Shown: positions 10,187 to 21,792 of the stretch, in pieces
Numbering within the stretch: the stretch's first letter is position 1
Layout: the number at the start of each line of letters is the position of its first letter
Origin: Brevipalpus yothersi
Lineage: Eukaryota; Arthropoda; Arachnida; Trombidiformes; Tenuipalpidae
DNA: 64,000 bases
Direction of reading: 5' to 3'
Assembly (NCBI GenBank): GCA_003956705.1
Contig: QZCP01000656.1
Location: 95,411-159,410, forward strand
The notes under the pieces: model-generated
Seen by the model: the letters and a program-made list of their open reading frames with translations, nothing else
What the model was told of the DNA's origin: nothing
Databases searched by the model: none
Position numbers and translations under genes: made by a program

Positions 10187-11521
10187 ATGCTTCCCAGTGC
10201 TCAAGTTTCAGTACTTGAGAATGATATACTCATCAGAACGATCATGAGATTTTTGCCCAGAGAAGATCTTCTCAACGCCGGCCTTGTGTGTAAAAAGTGG
10301 TACACAATGTCTATTCGGGAATTTGGTCGAAGAAGATGTGATGAAAGTTCAATGGTTGTTTTCGAAGAAGACTGCCATTTATCAATAGATGAAGATATGA
10401 AGGTAAGTTTTCTTGAATATCGAGAAACCTTTCAAATCATTAGAATTAGTCATTCAATCAAATCATTCAGTAGAATGATCTAATGTTTTCTTCTCCATCG
10501 CCGATCTCAGTCTCTTCTTTCTGGATAGATTGAAGCACAAAGTTGTGTTAAGATTTCATGTTACCTTTTTTTCTAGCAAGAATCACTTAAATGGGAAGCA
10601 ATCAATGAAATCGAAAAATATGGGCGATTCAAAGTGAAAATTTCAAACAAATATCACAAACGAACTATTCGAAAAGCGTTGAGTGAAAGGCTGTTAACTC
10701 GTCCAAAGTTTTCTCTCATGTTCTCAAATGAGTATGATCTATCAGACTGGGAAGCAGATAATGTGAAATATTTATTTCATGCTCGAGATCATCCAAGAAT
10801 TTTGATCAAAGCTTTTGGTAAATTTGTTTTCCATCGAGAAGAGTCGCTCGCAATCGACAATTTGTGTGACATCAAGGGTGAAACAGTAATTGTTCACTCT
10901 TGTCATCCAGGATTGTATTTGGCCGATTACGTTGTGACCATAACTGATTGGAATGATCCTGAAAGCGAGAGACCAAATTTGTGTGATCAAGATCAACCTC
11001 TGAAATGTCTTATTTACTTTCAGAGCTCTTTTAGAAACATCGAAAGGTGTCGAGAGTTTATCTCATTTCGAGAAAAGCTCTCGCATGATGTTCCCATAAT
11101 CGGCCCAGCACATTGTAGAGATGTAACTTATGCTGCCGTATCAGAACAAATTTATCGATCAACCGAACTTTTAACCATAGCATTTTATGGACACGCTGTT
11201 GAAGCAGCAGCTTTAGAATTCAATCATAGCCATCCTGAGAATTGGAGTGAACGACTAGTCAGATTCCATGATTCGCTTCCTTTCGATCTTGATACAAAAC
11301 GAGCATACATTTGTGGCTTTCTCTTCCTCTACAACATCGACAATCCTTGTAATGACTTTCAAGAGCATTTGCTCGCTCAATGTTACGAACTGTTTCCTAG
11401 TATACATTTCAAAGGTTTTATGCCAGACAACAGACAACATTATGACCTCGATGATACTGATCTGTTTCCACCGTGTTTTAGACTTTTGATCATTCATATT
11501 GATGGACATTACCATGCTTGA
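10187..11521 (+). CDS. FBXO22: FBXO22-like F-box protein with FIST-type C-terminal domain
   Basis: Two exons (10187-10402, 10577-11521) give 386 aa; human FBXO22 is 403 aa. Residues about 10-50 form an F-box (LIRTIMRFLPREDLLNAGLV, then CKKWY), which binds SKP1 in SCF ubiquitin ligases. The middle has beta-strand-rich segments such as HCRDVTYAAVSEQ. The end reads AYICGFLFLYNIDN, ELFPSIHFKGFMPDNRQ and LLIIHIDG, resembling FBXO22 FIST_C (GFMFACVGRG, KFFPSVPLFGFFGNGE, MALIHLG). The frame is open upstream of the ATG and reads SSPLDHQSTYVM, similar to FBXO22 SSVDPRSTFVL, so translation may start in an unseen 5' exon joined at about 10159. The F-box call is firm; orthology to FBXO22 is moderate because the middle is strongly diverged. 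It converges on DHRS7 with a 496-bp gap. Confidence 0.7.
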
Positions 11522-12017
11522 TGGTGGACTCAAAACCTCATCATGATCGCATCGCCTCAGCTTCAAAATGTTTCCTAATTCATTTTGATCAATTTTTCTT
11601 TCCTTTTAATAAGCTCAACTTGAATTGATCATGAATGTGAATGATTTTTACGCAAATCCAATTCATTCTTTTACCTCATCTATTCAATCATTGTTCTGCT
11701 GGCTTGTTACTGCTCGAGTCCTCTATGAATTTTCATCGAATCTTGGTGAACTCATATTTCCTATCTTTCCATATCAATTGACGAAGTTGTATTAAATTCA
11801 TCAATTTTTACATCCACCTCATCACTTTTTCAGAATCATGATTTCCAATCTGATTCTTAATTGAACGGATGAAATCAGCCCCAATCACTTTAAAATGAAT
11901 TGATAGCCGTAAGTTTCCCCAGTGGAAGTGAAAGACTTTGGCTTTCATCCCGTTTACAAACTTGGCGACTTTCAAACGATCCCAAGGAACAATCAAACAG
12001 ATCATTTGTTTGTTAGA
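11522..12017. other. Tail-to-tail intergenic region
   Basis: 3' flanks of the F-box gene (+) and DHRS7 (-). A 65-codon minus-strand open stretch at 11808-12005 follows the DHRS7 stop but resembles nothing I know. Confidence 0.3.
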
Positions 12018-13401
12018 TCATTTATCTCTCGCAACCGAGAGAAATCTGGCAAATTCAAGCAAGTAGCGTTTGCTTAAGGTTGGAAAATATTGATTGAAGT
12101 AGCAAAAGATTAGAAAAGGATTTTTGGTTATCCAAACTTCCTCCAACTGATTTTCGATAGCCAGTCGCATGAGTACAGCATGCCTTCGCGGGCTCATTCG
12201 ATCTGAGTTATCTGGAAGATCAGTCCCGAGTGTTTCACCTGGTAAACTGGAATAAGAACTTTGAGTGATCCCAGTTTTCACTGGTCCACTACAGATCATT
12301 GTGACCTTGAGTTTTTTATCAAAACTTTCCATTCTCAAGCCTTCATAGTAACCCTTTGAAAGAGACAATAATGATCAAAATTTAGTAAAGAATGATGGGA
12401 TCATCCCAAAAACGTTACTGATAAGCTATAGCATTGAATGCAGAGACTTACATGAAGAGCATGTTTGGAAGCTGTGTAAGATGAGCAATTAGGAAGCGCT
12501 GTTTTACCAACAATGCTACTCGTAACTGCAATGTGACCAGAACAATTTTGCAGAAACCAGTGACGGGTAAGGATTCTACTTAGATTCAATCCTCCAAAAA
12601 CGTTATTTTCGAAAATATCTCGATCTACTTCGATGTCGATATTCTCGAAAGGAGCTCGCTGACTTCTACCAGCATTATTAACAAAAATATCGATCTAAGA
12701 TGATTAAACGAGCATAATTAGAGAGAAAAGTCGGGAATATCCAATTTTCTGGAGAAGTGGGAGAAAATCGTTCACTCACTTTTCCAAAATAGGCGATAAT
12801 CTCATCAAACAATGTTTGATGCTTCTCGACATCTTTCACATCGAACGGTACAACCAATACTTCTTCATCGAGTAGATCTGAGTAAAAAAAGGATGGATAT
12901 GAAATTTATTCCATTTGATCATCTCCGATCAAGATACCTGACTTGGTGACACAATCTATTTTTACTTGGATTAGACGACCCAAGTCTCTTCCGGATAAAA
13001 TTAGATTGCACCCTTGTTTCGCCAACTCAAGAGCCAAGTGTTGACCTATACCACTAGAAGCACCAGTAATCCATACAACTTTATCGAGAAGTTTATAGTC
13101 TGAGCGAAAAAAAAGTTGAAAAAGTAAATTCAAAACAAAATTTGCAGAAATTCGACAACGAAAACTTTTCCAACTTCCACATCGTTCTCATAGCGCACTT
13201 TGACTCACCGTTTTGATTATTGTGAAATATTTCACAGAACTTCAAACTCAAATCACAATCTAGTTCTGTTATAAATTTCACCAAATTATACGTCACAAGT
13301 AAAAACAATATTGATGGTAACCATCCAATAATAAAATAAATCAATTGACTGTTGTTGAAATAGCCGTTATTCACTTCAACACTTGGCAGCTGAGAATCCA
13401 T
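12018..13401 (-). CDS. DHRS7: Short-chain dehydrogenase/reductase DHRS7
   Basis: Five exons on the minus strand (13209-13401, 12938-13099, 12780-12877, 12452-12694, 12018-12353) join into 343 aa; human DHRS7 is 339 aa. The N-terminus has a hydrophobic anchor (LIYFIIGWLPSILFLLVTY), as expected for an ER-membrane SDR. The cofactor motif TGASSGIG is at about 76-83, NNAG at about 157-160, and the catalytic Ser210/211, Tyr224 and Lys228 lie in VTSSIVG and SSYTASKHAL. Downstream CSGPVKTGI and EEVWITKNPFL match DHRS7 (CPGPVQSNI, KEVWISEQPFL). The family reduces carbonyl compounds such as steroids and retinoids with NADPH; the substrate here is unknown. It is head-to-head with TMEM14, with a TGACGTCA palindrome adjoining its start codon. 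Confidence 0.9.
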
Positions 13402-13408
13402 GACGTCA
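13401..13408. promoter_or_regulatory. Palindromic CRE-like site TGACGTCA
   Basis: A perfect 8-bp cAMP-response element overlaps the A of the DHRS7 start codon by one base and sits in the region shared with divergent TMEM14. It matches the CREB/ATF consensus exactly; no functional evidence. Confidence 0.4.
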
Positions 13409-14003
13409 ATCGAATGATCATCGAATAATTTAGAATCATATCAACACACTGTTATCACTTAATTTGAAAAGCAACATCGAAATTGTCAAATGATCCGAAA
13501 TCGTGTCCACAGATGAAGATCGATGTCCACTGTGTTCCAATCTCATCGGTTGCATCATTGATTTCATCAAAAAATGAACACAAAAAACCAGCTATCATAG
13601 ATGGCTCTCACAAAACACTCATACAAGCCACGCCTCATCACGTTGACGCAATCTTGGAATCAAATTAAACTTGTTTTCTTTGCCCTTAATTTAATCAGAT
13701 TATCAATCAAGTATCGATAAATAAAAAAATTTTGTGCTAAATTTATTCACCTCGTTAATTGTTTGTGATCAAGAATCATAAGGTAAGTGAATTTATGTTG
13801 AGATTCATCTTGTGATGATAGGAATTGCATCTGTGTGTTTGTGAGTTCTCGATGTGAGAGTGAGAGAAAGAGAGGAAAACACTTGTCCAAGTTTTTGTTT
13901 GATTTTTTCAAGGCTTAAATGATCACAGCTTTCTTTTTTTGTGTTTTTTATATTTTCATCCAAGAATCATCACCAGTGTGGTAGAAAAATCTTGTAACTG
14001 CTG
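13402..14003. promoter_or_regulatory. Divergent intergenic region DHRS7 / TMEM14
   Basis: 600 bp between two start codons on opposite strands, with no further gene, so it must serve both as promoter. A 61-codon open stretch at 13483-13668 (+) lacks an ATG start and is probably noise. Confidence 0.4.
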
Positions 14004-15116
14004 ATGCCCCCTAGATTGCCACCTCCTGAGGGTACATGGGCTACTGATTGGATTGAAACAGATTTCGCTGAAGAAAGACTTGCTGACAATTTATCTAATT
14101 TCGCTGTTTTGTTGGAAGATTTCCTCCACAACACATCAGATCCCGATACTGAACGGCTAGGTGAACTCCTCGTTTTGCTTCGAGATCAACAACAAAAATC
14201 ATCTGAAGAAATGCCTGTCGACGTGGTGAGTGGATCCATTTGAATTCTGTTTCACCAGCTTATCCTTTACGGAAGACTTGACATCAATTCATGTGGAAGA
14301 GGGTCTCACAATACTATGTTTCTTCAATTCTTTCAAGATTTCCTCATTGTATGCTGGACTTGTGGCTGCCGGCGGAATTTTTGGATATGCCAAGGCTGGT
14401 TCGGTTCCGTCACTCGTCGCTGGGCTCCTTTTTGGCTCAACCCTTGGTGTTGGAGCGTACATGACATCACGCGATCCCAATAACTATGGATTGACTTTAG
14501 GTGAGAGTAGAATGCTGACTCACAAGCTAAATTTTTCTTTGCCTCCAGCGCAAGACACTTCGAGCTTGTCCATGATGAGGATGAAAATGGAGAGAATCGT
14601 GCTTTCTCTAGATCTTCATCGTGCGTTTTTAGGAGAAAATTTTGTTCAGAATATCCTACAATATGTTTTACTCACAAAACAGTTCCAGTTGTCAGTTCCT
14701 GAATTACTCAGAGACGAAAACGTTGAGATTCAGTTTACATTCTTCAGTTGCATCAGCTTGCCTTCTTTCAATGCTTGATGAACGGAGACTTTAATCGAGA
14801 CCGCTTTCCGGTGTAATAGAGGAAGAGAGAGAGAGAGATTTTTGAGATGAATTTTCACCATGATTCGTGATTGAACCTCATCCAAACATGGGTTTATAGG
14901 CAATGGGAGAGCATTTTCATGTTGCTTTTTGACTTGAGGATACAATGTTGATTCTCTTCCTTAGGTACTTCAACTCTATTGTCTGGCCTGATGGGTTATC
15001 GTTTCTACAACACTGGCAAATTCATGCCTGCAGGACTGTTGACCATACTGAGTGTAGCAATGATGCTCAATATCTCTTACAGAGCTTTATCTGGTCAACA
15101 GCATCTCAAAAAGTGA
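14004..15116 (+). CDS. TMEM14: TMEM14-family mitochondrial membrane protein, possibly with N-terminal extension
   Basis: Exons 14004-14225, 14338-14500 and 14965-15116 read 178 aa. From an internal ATG at 14211 the product is 109 aa, the usual TMEM14A/C length. Diagnostic segments are SSLYAGLVAAGGIFGYAKAG, SVPSLVAGLLFGSTLGVGAY and LSGLMGYRFYNTGKFMPAGL, matching human TMEM14C (YAALVASGGIIGYVKAG, SVPSLAAGLLFGSLAGLGAY, MRFYHSGKFMPAGL). TMEM14C is a four-helix inner mitochondrial membrane protein used in haem synthesis. The first 69 residues (MPPRLPPPEGTWATDW...) are acidic, predicted helical and in frame, with no counterpart I recognise; they may be a real extension, a leader removed on import, or untranslated if initiation is at 14211. 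Convergence with no neighbour; FAAH2 follows on the same strand. Confidence 0.8.
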
Positions 15117-15765
15117 ATTCTCTTTATGTAACTTCCCTCTTTTTTACATTATTGTAATCATCTTCTACAGTCGGTAACTCATCATCAGATGAATGATTAA
15201 TTGTTAATACCAGTGGTAAATTATCTGTGAATAATGATAGATTCCTTACCTTGTGGGGGTTTCTTCCTCTTCTCCTTGGTTTTTGGGTTGAAAATTTTCT
15301 CACTTCAAACGCCTCTTCCATTCAATTGTCGATAATATCATAGTTCTCATTGTTACTTTGAAACATCATGAAATCTTTGATGCTGACCATCGAAAGCCTG
15401 ACTCCAGGTCATTTTCGTTCGCTTCTCAGTTACGGAGCATTTCAAGATCGTTCAAATTATTAGCTCAAATGTCAAAATCAGGCCAAGGTAGTCAGGTAAT
15501 ATGGATACAAAACTTCTGTCAAACTTTTTCATTCTATTAATAATAAACAATCAATTCGCTCAAGATGTGGTAACAAATGATTTTTTCGCAATCCATAATT
15601 TGTTCTTCCGATCGTCAAGGCCAGAGCCCGTTCTGAGATACTGGAGCCACCTTCGTTATTTAAACGGTCTCTCAGGAGGGAGATGATTATCATGGTGTTT
15701 CATTTCTCTGTGGAGGATCATTTTCCTGGTTATGATTTAGTGTTGTTTTCTTACCACTTTTTGCA
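15117..15765. other. Gap between TMEM14 and FAAH2
   Basis: No supported gene. Short open stretches on both strands lack recognisable content. It probably contains the FAAH2 promoter and 5' leader. Confidence 0.35.
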
Positions 15766-17713
15766 ATGGATTTGTTGAAGAAATATTTTAGATTTCTTCT
15801 AGATCTTATTGCTTACTACTATGGCAAAATTTTCTATCCTGAAAAGAAAGGTTATGTGCCGCCGGTTGATGATCAACTTTTGCTACTTCGTGCAACCGAG
15901 ATTTCTGATAAGATAAAAAGAAAACTGGTAAAACTTTTTCTTCACTTTACCTTTTCATGTTGTCCTTGTCTTGTGTCGCGATGATGAAGTTGCATGTGTG
16001 TTACCATCTCTCACCAACTTACTTTACTCTTCTGTTGATCTAGATTAAGGCAGAAGATGTAATCAAGGCCTACTTAAAGAGGATCGATCAGATCAATCCT
16101 CTCATCAATTCGGTCATTCAAGTACGTAATCAAGCGATTGATGATGCTCGGGACATTGATGAAAGATTGGCTATCGACGGTGAAGATGCGGTGGATTGTT
16201 ATGGGACTCGTTTGCTTGATCTACCTCTCCTTGGCGTGAGTATGAGTTATCGATAACATTCATGTTGTAAAGACAACAAAAAATGTGTCAAATCCAAATG
16301 TCAATGTATATTGATCTCTCTACCTCTCTCTGCCTTCTCACGACAGGTACCATTTACTGCCAAAGACAGTGTCTCAATTAGAGGCATGGGCTGGGTATCA
16401 GGATTAATGGCTCGCAAAGATATCGTGGCAACTGACGATGCTGTAGTCGTACGCAATATGCGTAGAGCAGGAGCAATTCCGATTGCTTTGACGAACATAC
16501 CTGAGCTGCTATTCTGGTGGGATGCACACAACAATGGTAAATCATTATTATTATTGATTATTTACGTCAATTTTTATGCAAACAATTTCCGTTCTCCCTT
16601 AGTTTTTGGTCGCACCAAGAATCCATATGATGCCTCAAGGATCCCTGGGGGAAGTGCGGGCGGCGATGCAGCCTCATTGTGCTGCTGTTCTTCGCTGATT
16701 GCTATTGGTTCTGATTTGGGTGGCTCAATTCGTATTCCTGCCTATCATTGTGGAGTATTCGGCCATAAGGCTACTAGTAGAGTCATCCCTATTGAGGGCA
16801 AAAATCCTCCGATTAATCCAGAGAAAGAGATCATCTTCTCTTTCGGTCCGATGACTCGTTATGCCTCCGATTTGAAGCCCATGTTGAAAGCTATGGCCGG
16901 ACCTGACATTCGAAAGTTAGCTAAAATTGATCTACGACCTGATCTAACTAAACTGACAGTGTATTATATGGAAGGAGATGATGATCCACTGAAAACTCCT
17001 CTCCATCCGGAAATGCTTCAAGCATTGCGTATTGTTGTTACTCATTTAAAGGAAAAGTTTGGAATCAATTGTGTTAGACATAATTTCGAAGAGTTTAAAT
17101 ACACTCTCTCAATGCTCAAAGCAAGTATACAGGAAACTAAATCAGTGCCTATGTCAGTGGAGATGACTGATCGCAAAGGTGATCTCAATCCATTCATTGA
17201 ACTCGTTAAATTCATCCTGGGATTATCTGATCATACGCTGGGAGCAATTGCCGTTGCCATCAGTGAGAAAATAACACCTCCTGCATCCTCACCACTTCAA
17301 CAGGCGAATCTCAGGCTGCGTGAAGAGTTGAAAGAAAAGTTTCGAAATCTTCTGGGTAAGGATGGAAGATGCCAATTGAATGCCATCAATTTTTCAAGTG
17401 AAATGCTAATTTTGGCTTTTTATTTCACACCACAGGTGATAAAGGAGTTTTTTTGTATCCATCATTTCCTGAGCCCCCATGCAAGCATGGAACTACTTTG
17501 CTAAAAATAGCAAACGTGACATATCAATCAATATTCAATGTTCTCGATGTCCCTGCAACACAATGTCCTGTTGGACTCACATCAGATGGGCTTCCACTTG
17601 GTGTTCAGGTCGTCTCAAACTCTCAAAATGACCACTACTGTCTGGCAATAGCGGAAGAGATTGAGAAAGCCTTCGGTGGATGGACCCCACCTTTTCCTTT
17701 AGGAAAGCAATAG
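15766..17713 (+). CDS. FAAH2: Fatty-acid amide hydrolase 2-like amidase
   Basis: Five exons (15766-15927, 16044-16235, 16347-16536, 16603-17355, 17436-17713) give 524 aa; human FAAH2 is 532 aa. An N-terminal hydrophobic segment (YFRFLLDLIAYYYGKIF) anchors the enzyme. The amidase-signature triad is present: Lys124 in PFTAKDS, cis-Ser199 in PGGSAGG and nucleophile Ser223 in GSDLGGSIR, with the standard 24-residue Ser-Ser spacing. C-terminal matches include DKGVFLYPSFP, QCPVGLTSDGLPLGVQVV and FGGWTPP (human DDGVFLYPSHP, QCPLGLNAKGLPLGIQVV, FGGWVCP). The enzyme hydrolyses fatty-acid amides such as oleamide at membranes. Oddity: the second serine of the usual GGSSGG loop is Ala (200), with Asp for the following Glu. 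It converges on the PKG gene. Confidence 0.92.
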
Positions 17714-18425
17714 ATTAGACCCCGTACTGGATGAGTGATCGATTGAAAATGAAAATTGATTGGACAATCCAAAGACTTTTTGATACGAGGGTGAATCTCG
17801 ACGTCTGGATCATATCAGGCTTTTCAGCCAAAGATACTTAGGGACATTGCAACCGTTTTATTGCCAATTCATCTCAAAAAGAAATAATTTGTGTGATTTA
17901 TTTACAAATGAGGCGAACAAAGTTCGTACTTGATCTTTCTTAAGCTTCACGACACATTATTGGCATCTTTTTCATTGAAGAAGAAACTCATTCATACAAA
18001 AAAATTTTGTTGCTCCGATAGACAGAGAGAAGAAGAAAATATTTTGGCTCAAAAGGCTTATAAGGCTTAAAGAACGACTGTGAACGTTCAATCAAGCTCA
18101 TTCGTTCGCGAAAACAATCTGAGGTATCGTGGTTTATGTCAAAAAAAAGTCCTAGATACTTTGCACGGTCAGACTATTAGTCAGAAAATGATGATATGAA
18201 ATCGAATTTTAGTGGTCAGAAAATATTATTCTCTACCAGCTCTAACAAAATGGTGAGAGATGCTTATTGGAAGCAGGTCGACGGAAACTCTTGCATCGAA
18301 GAAAGCTATCAGGTATATTCGAGCCGGAATTCGAAAATGAGGTCAGAATATACCTTTTGACCTGATTAGGAAGTTGAATTCAAATGAATTAGGTATTCTT
18401 ATTGATTTATATCATCTATATACCC
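17714..18425. other. Tail-to-tail intergenic region FAAH2/PKG
   Basis: AT-rich 3' flanks of FAAH2 (+) and the kinase gene (-); no gene seen. Confidence 0.4.
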
Positions 18426-21012
18426 TTAAAAATGTTCATCCCACCCAGAATCATCATCAATAGGAGGTGGTTCACTTTCAGCAGGGTATTTATCGAAGTT
18501 CGATGTATCGGTAGGATGCCGAACCTAGAAAATGAGAGAAGAATCAACGTTAGAACTTCTCCTAGTGTAATCATATGAAATCACTCGGGCTTATCGGCTC
18601 AGTGTAAAATATAAGAGGATTTACTCGTATTACTGACCGTTGGTATAATCGGAGGCTGAAGCGTCCGGGTACGCAGAGCTTCCCAAAAAAAGCCATCAAA
18701 CCACTTATGTTTTCTGATATCATCTATACCATCCTTCTGGTAACCTAATCTTTCAGAAGGGTTATCTTTACATAATTTCTTAATTAAATGAGTAGCATTT
18801 CCTGATATCATTCGTGGAAAGTCTATAGCGTTGATACCTAGGATTGAATAAATCATAACATAATTGGTAAAGTAAGCTAATGCGATAAACCTGAAATCAA
18901 ATTTGAGGTAAAAAATGATAACCAACCTTTCAAAATTATAGTATACGTTTGCATAGGATCTGGACCAGTGAACGGAGGAGTTCCAGTAAGTAATTCGAAC
19001 ATCAAAACTCCCAAAGACCAATAGTCAGCGGAATAATCATGTCCCCTATTCAAAATAACCTCTGGTGCAACGTACTCAGGTGTGCCACAAAAAGTCCAAG
19101 TTTTGCGACCAGGTGGATGGAGTTTTTTGGCAAAACCGAAATCGGTCAATTTTACATAACCAAATCTGTCTAATAGCATATTTTCTGGCTTAAGATCCCT
19201 ATAAATAATATTTCGAGAATGCAAATAATCAAAGGCCTCTATGACACAGGAAGTGTAGAATCTAGTCGTAGGTTCGTCAAAACATCCTCTATCTCTCAGG
19301 ATAGTCCATAATTCACCTCCGAGACAGGATTCCATTAGCATATAAAGATATTTGCTATCTGTAAAAAATGTGAAAAATAGCCATCATATACACGTGCTAT
19401 TACCATAAGCATTTTTGAGTAGCTAATAAGCAAATCCATAAATCCATAAATATATTGAATGATAATTACCTCTGAAGGTCTTAAATAATTTTACAATGAA
19501 GGGGCAATTAGCTTCCATCATAATGGTCTTTTCACTTAAAATATGTTGCTGCTGTCGAGTTTCAACAATTTGAGCTTTCTTCATTACTTTCAAGGCAAAA
19601 CTTCGTTGATTATCGTTGACCAGCGTAACGAGCTCAACACGTCCGAATCCTCCGACACCGAGAGTTGATACAACTCTAAGATCACCGAGTTTAATTGATT
19701 CGAACTGTTCTTCAAGCCTGGAGCAAGTTAACAGATGAGAGTTAATCATACAATGTATCACGATTGATTGAAATGTAAAAGTTAATCTGGACGAGATGGT
19801 AAGCTTCAATCTATGACTGAATTGAGCAATACTGGGTGACAAATGAGAGGAAGAAACCCAAAGCGTTAGTTAGGAGGGCGAGAAAAAAAAGCTAAAAATG
19901 ATCATCTTACAGAAAGAGAAACAAAGAGAAAATGTTGCATAATGAAGGGAGAAAATGTGTGAGGTAGAGGTGATATTGATACCTAAAAAATCAGCCTGAA
20001 AAGGAACAATTTTTTCCCAGAATGGTAGCAAATCGTGAAAGAGGACAGATGAGGAAGGAAAATACATCAACAAGCTTAATTAGAAAGTGCGAGAGAGGAG
20101 AGAGATGTCAAGAGTTCAGCGAAACTTATCAACATGCAATGCAAACAATGGCAAAAGATATAATGTTTTAAAAATTGCTTACTTTTGTCTGAGAAGTGCA
20201 TCCGAATCATCGTAGTGTTTGGACTTAAGTTCGTCATGATCCTTGAAAAATTGTTTGAAGGCCCTGGAAAAGAGAAGGGAATCGTTTGAGAAAAAGTGTA
20301 TAGCAACAGCATTTCGGATCGATGAGTTGGGATACCAATAGAACACACATAGAGAAAGAGAGAGAGAGAGAGAAAATGCAAACATTAGAATAATTGGGTT
20401 CTTCTTCACTCTCATTTTTTTCTCTCTCTTTTTCATTAGAACATCATTAGATTAGCTGATATCTACCTTGGAGGAGGCTCTTTGTTTTGGGGTAAAATCA
20501 TGGCTCATTGGAATAAAGTATTAATAATGGGGAAGAAGAGGAAAAAGAAGACGAAGAAGACGAAGAAGAAGGAAAACAACAGATCGATAGGATGGCGATT
20601 ATTCTCTTTCTGGTTGGTGAGAGAGTACAGTGTATTCCGAAGGAGAGAGAGAGAGAACGAGAGGAAGAGAGAGAAGCTTGTAGGATGAGTCAATAAATGG
20701 ATGGCAGTGAAAAAAACATGACTAGAACATTATTGCGAAATAGAAACAATTCTGTAATACAGTTGGATGTGAGAAAACGAGAGGGAGTCAGTTGACATTA
20801 TACAGATATTTGATCGAAAAATTAATCACTAACGAAATAAATTTGGTCAGCTATGAGCATTCCTTTCCATTCTCTCTCCCAGATGTATCGACAAATATCA
20901 CTAAGCCTCAAGACAAAAGGCTGTTGAGAGCGTAAAGGATAAATAGGATAATGATTTGGATGACAAATGGATAGAGTTGAAAATGATTCTGGTAGCTTCT
21001 CTCTCACTCGAA

Positions 21013-21055
<43 letters not shown>

Positions 21056-21097
21056 ATTCTGTTTTATTTCGTTACGCTGACAACTCACTCAGAGAAT

Positions 21098-21142
<45 letters not shown>

Positions 21143-21713
21143 AGGTGTTCCGGATGAAAGTGTGCTCACAATTCACCAATAAAATTTGAAAGACAGACTC
21201 CAAAGCGATGGATCCATTAGATAATCATATTATGGCCTGATTTAGAGAGAATGAGTATGGAGAGAGGATGCCTGTTATTATTATTATTATTATTATTGAT
21301 GATGAAGTTGTACATAAATATGAGAGAGAGAGAGAGAGAGAAAGAATATTAGGCGCATCAAGCATAGCCGATTATTTAAGATAAGATCGAATCTCATCTC
21401 TGATTTCTGAACGATCTATCTTTCCTTTCTCATTCGTCAACTTCACTTTCAATACAAGCTTCAAATGGCCTCAAAAAGAAGAGCGTCTTCAACAAGTGTT
21501 AAGTGACAAGTGGAAGAAGAGGACCTAATACTACGGCAGAAAGAGACCCGAAAGATGTAGAATATCAAATGAATAAGACCAAATAGACACGCAGGTATGT
21601 GTGCTGTATGTGTGCTGTAAGCCTGCTGCCACCGTCAATGACGATAGTAACAGGAGAGAAAGGCCTTCCGGGTTGACTGATAATCATTGCTGCAAGACTT
21701 TTGAAAGAGAGAA

Positions 21714-21792
<79 letters not shown>

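Noticed and set aside
13483..13668. 61-codon plus-strand frame between DHRS7 and TMEM14
   Set aside because: Begins at a TTG rather than an ATG, has no known motif and lies in a shared promoter region.
14501..14778. Continuation of the TMEM14 exon-2 frame for about 90 codons
   Set aside because: A strong donor at 14501 and an acceptor at 14964 restore the conserved TMEM14 third helix; the readthrough has no homology.
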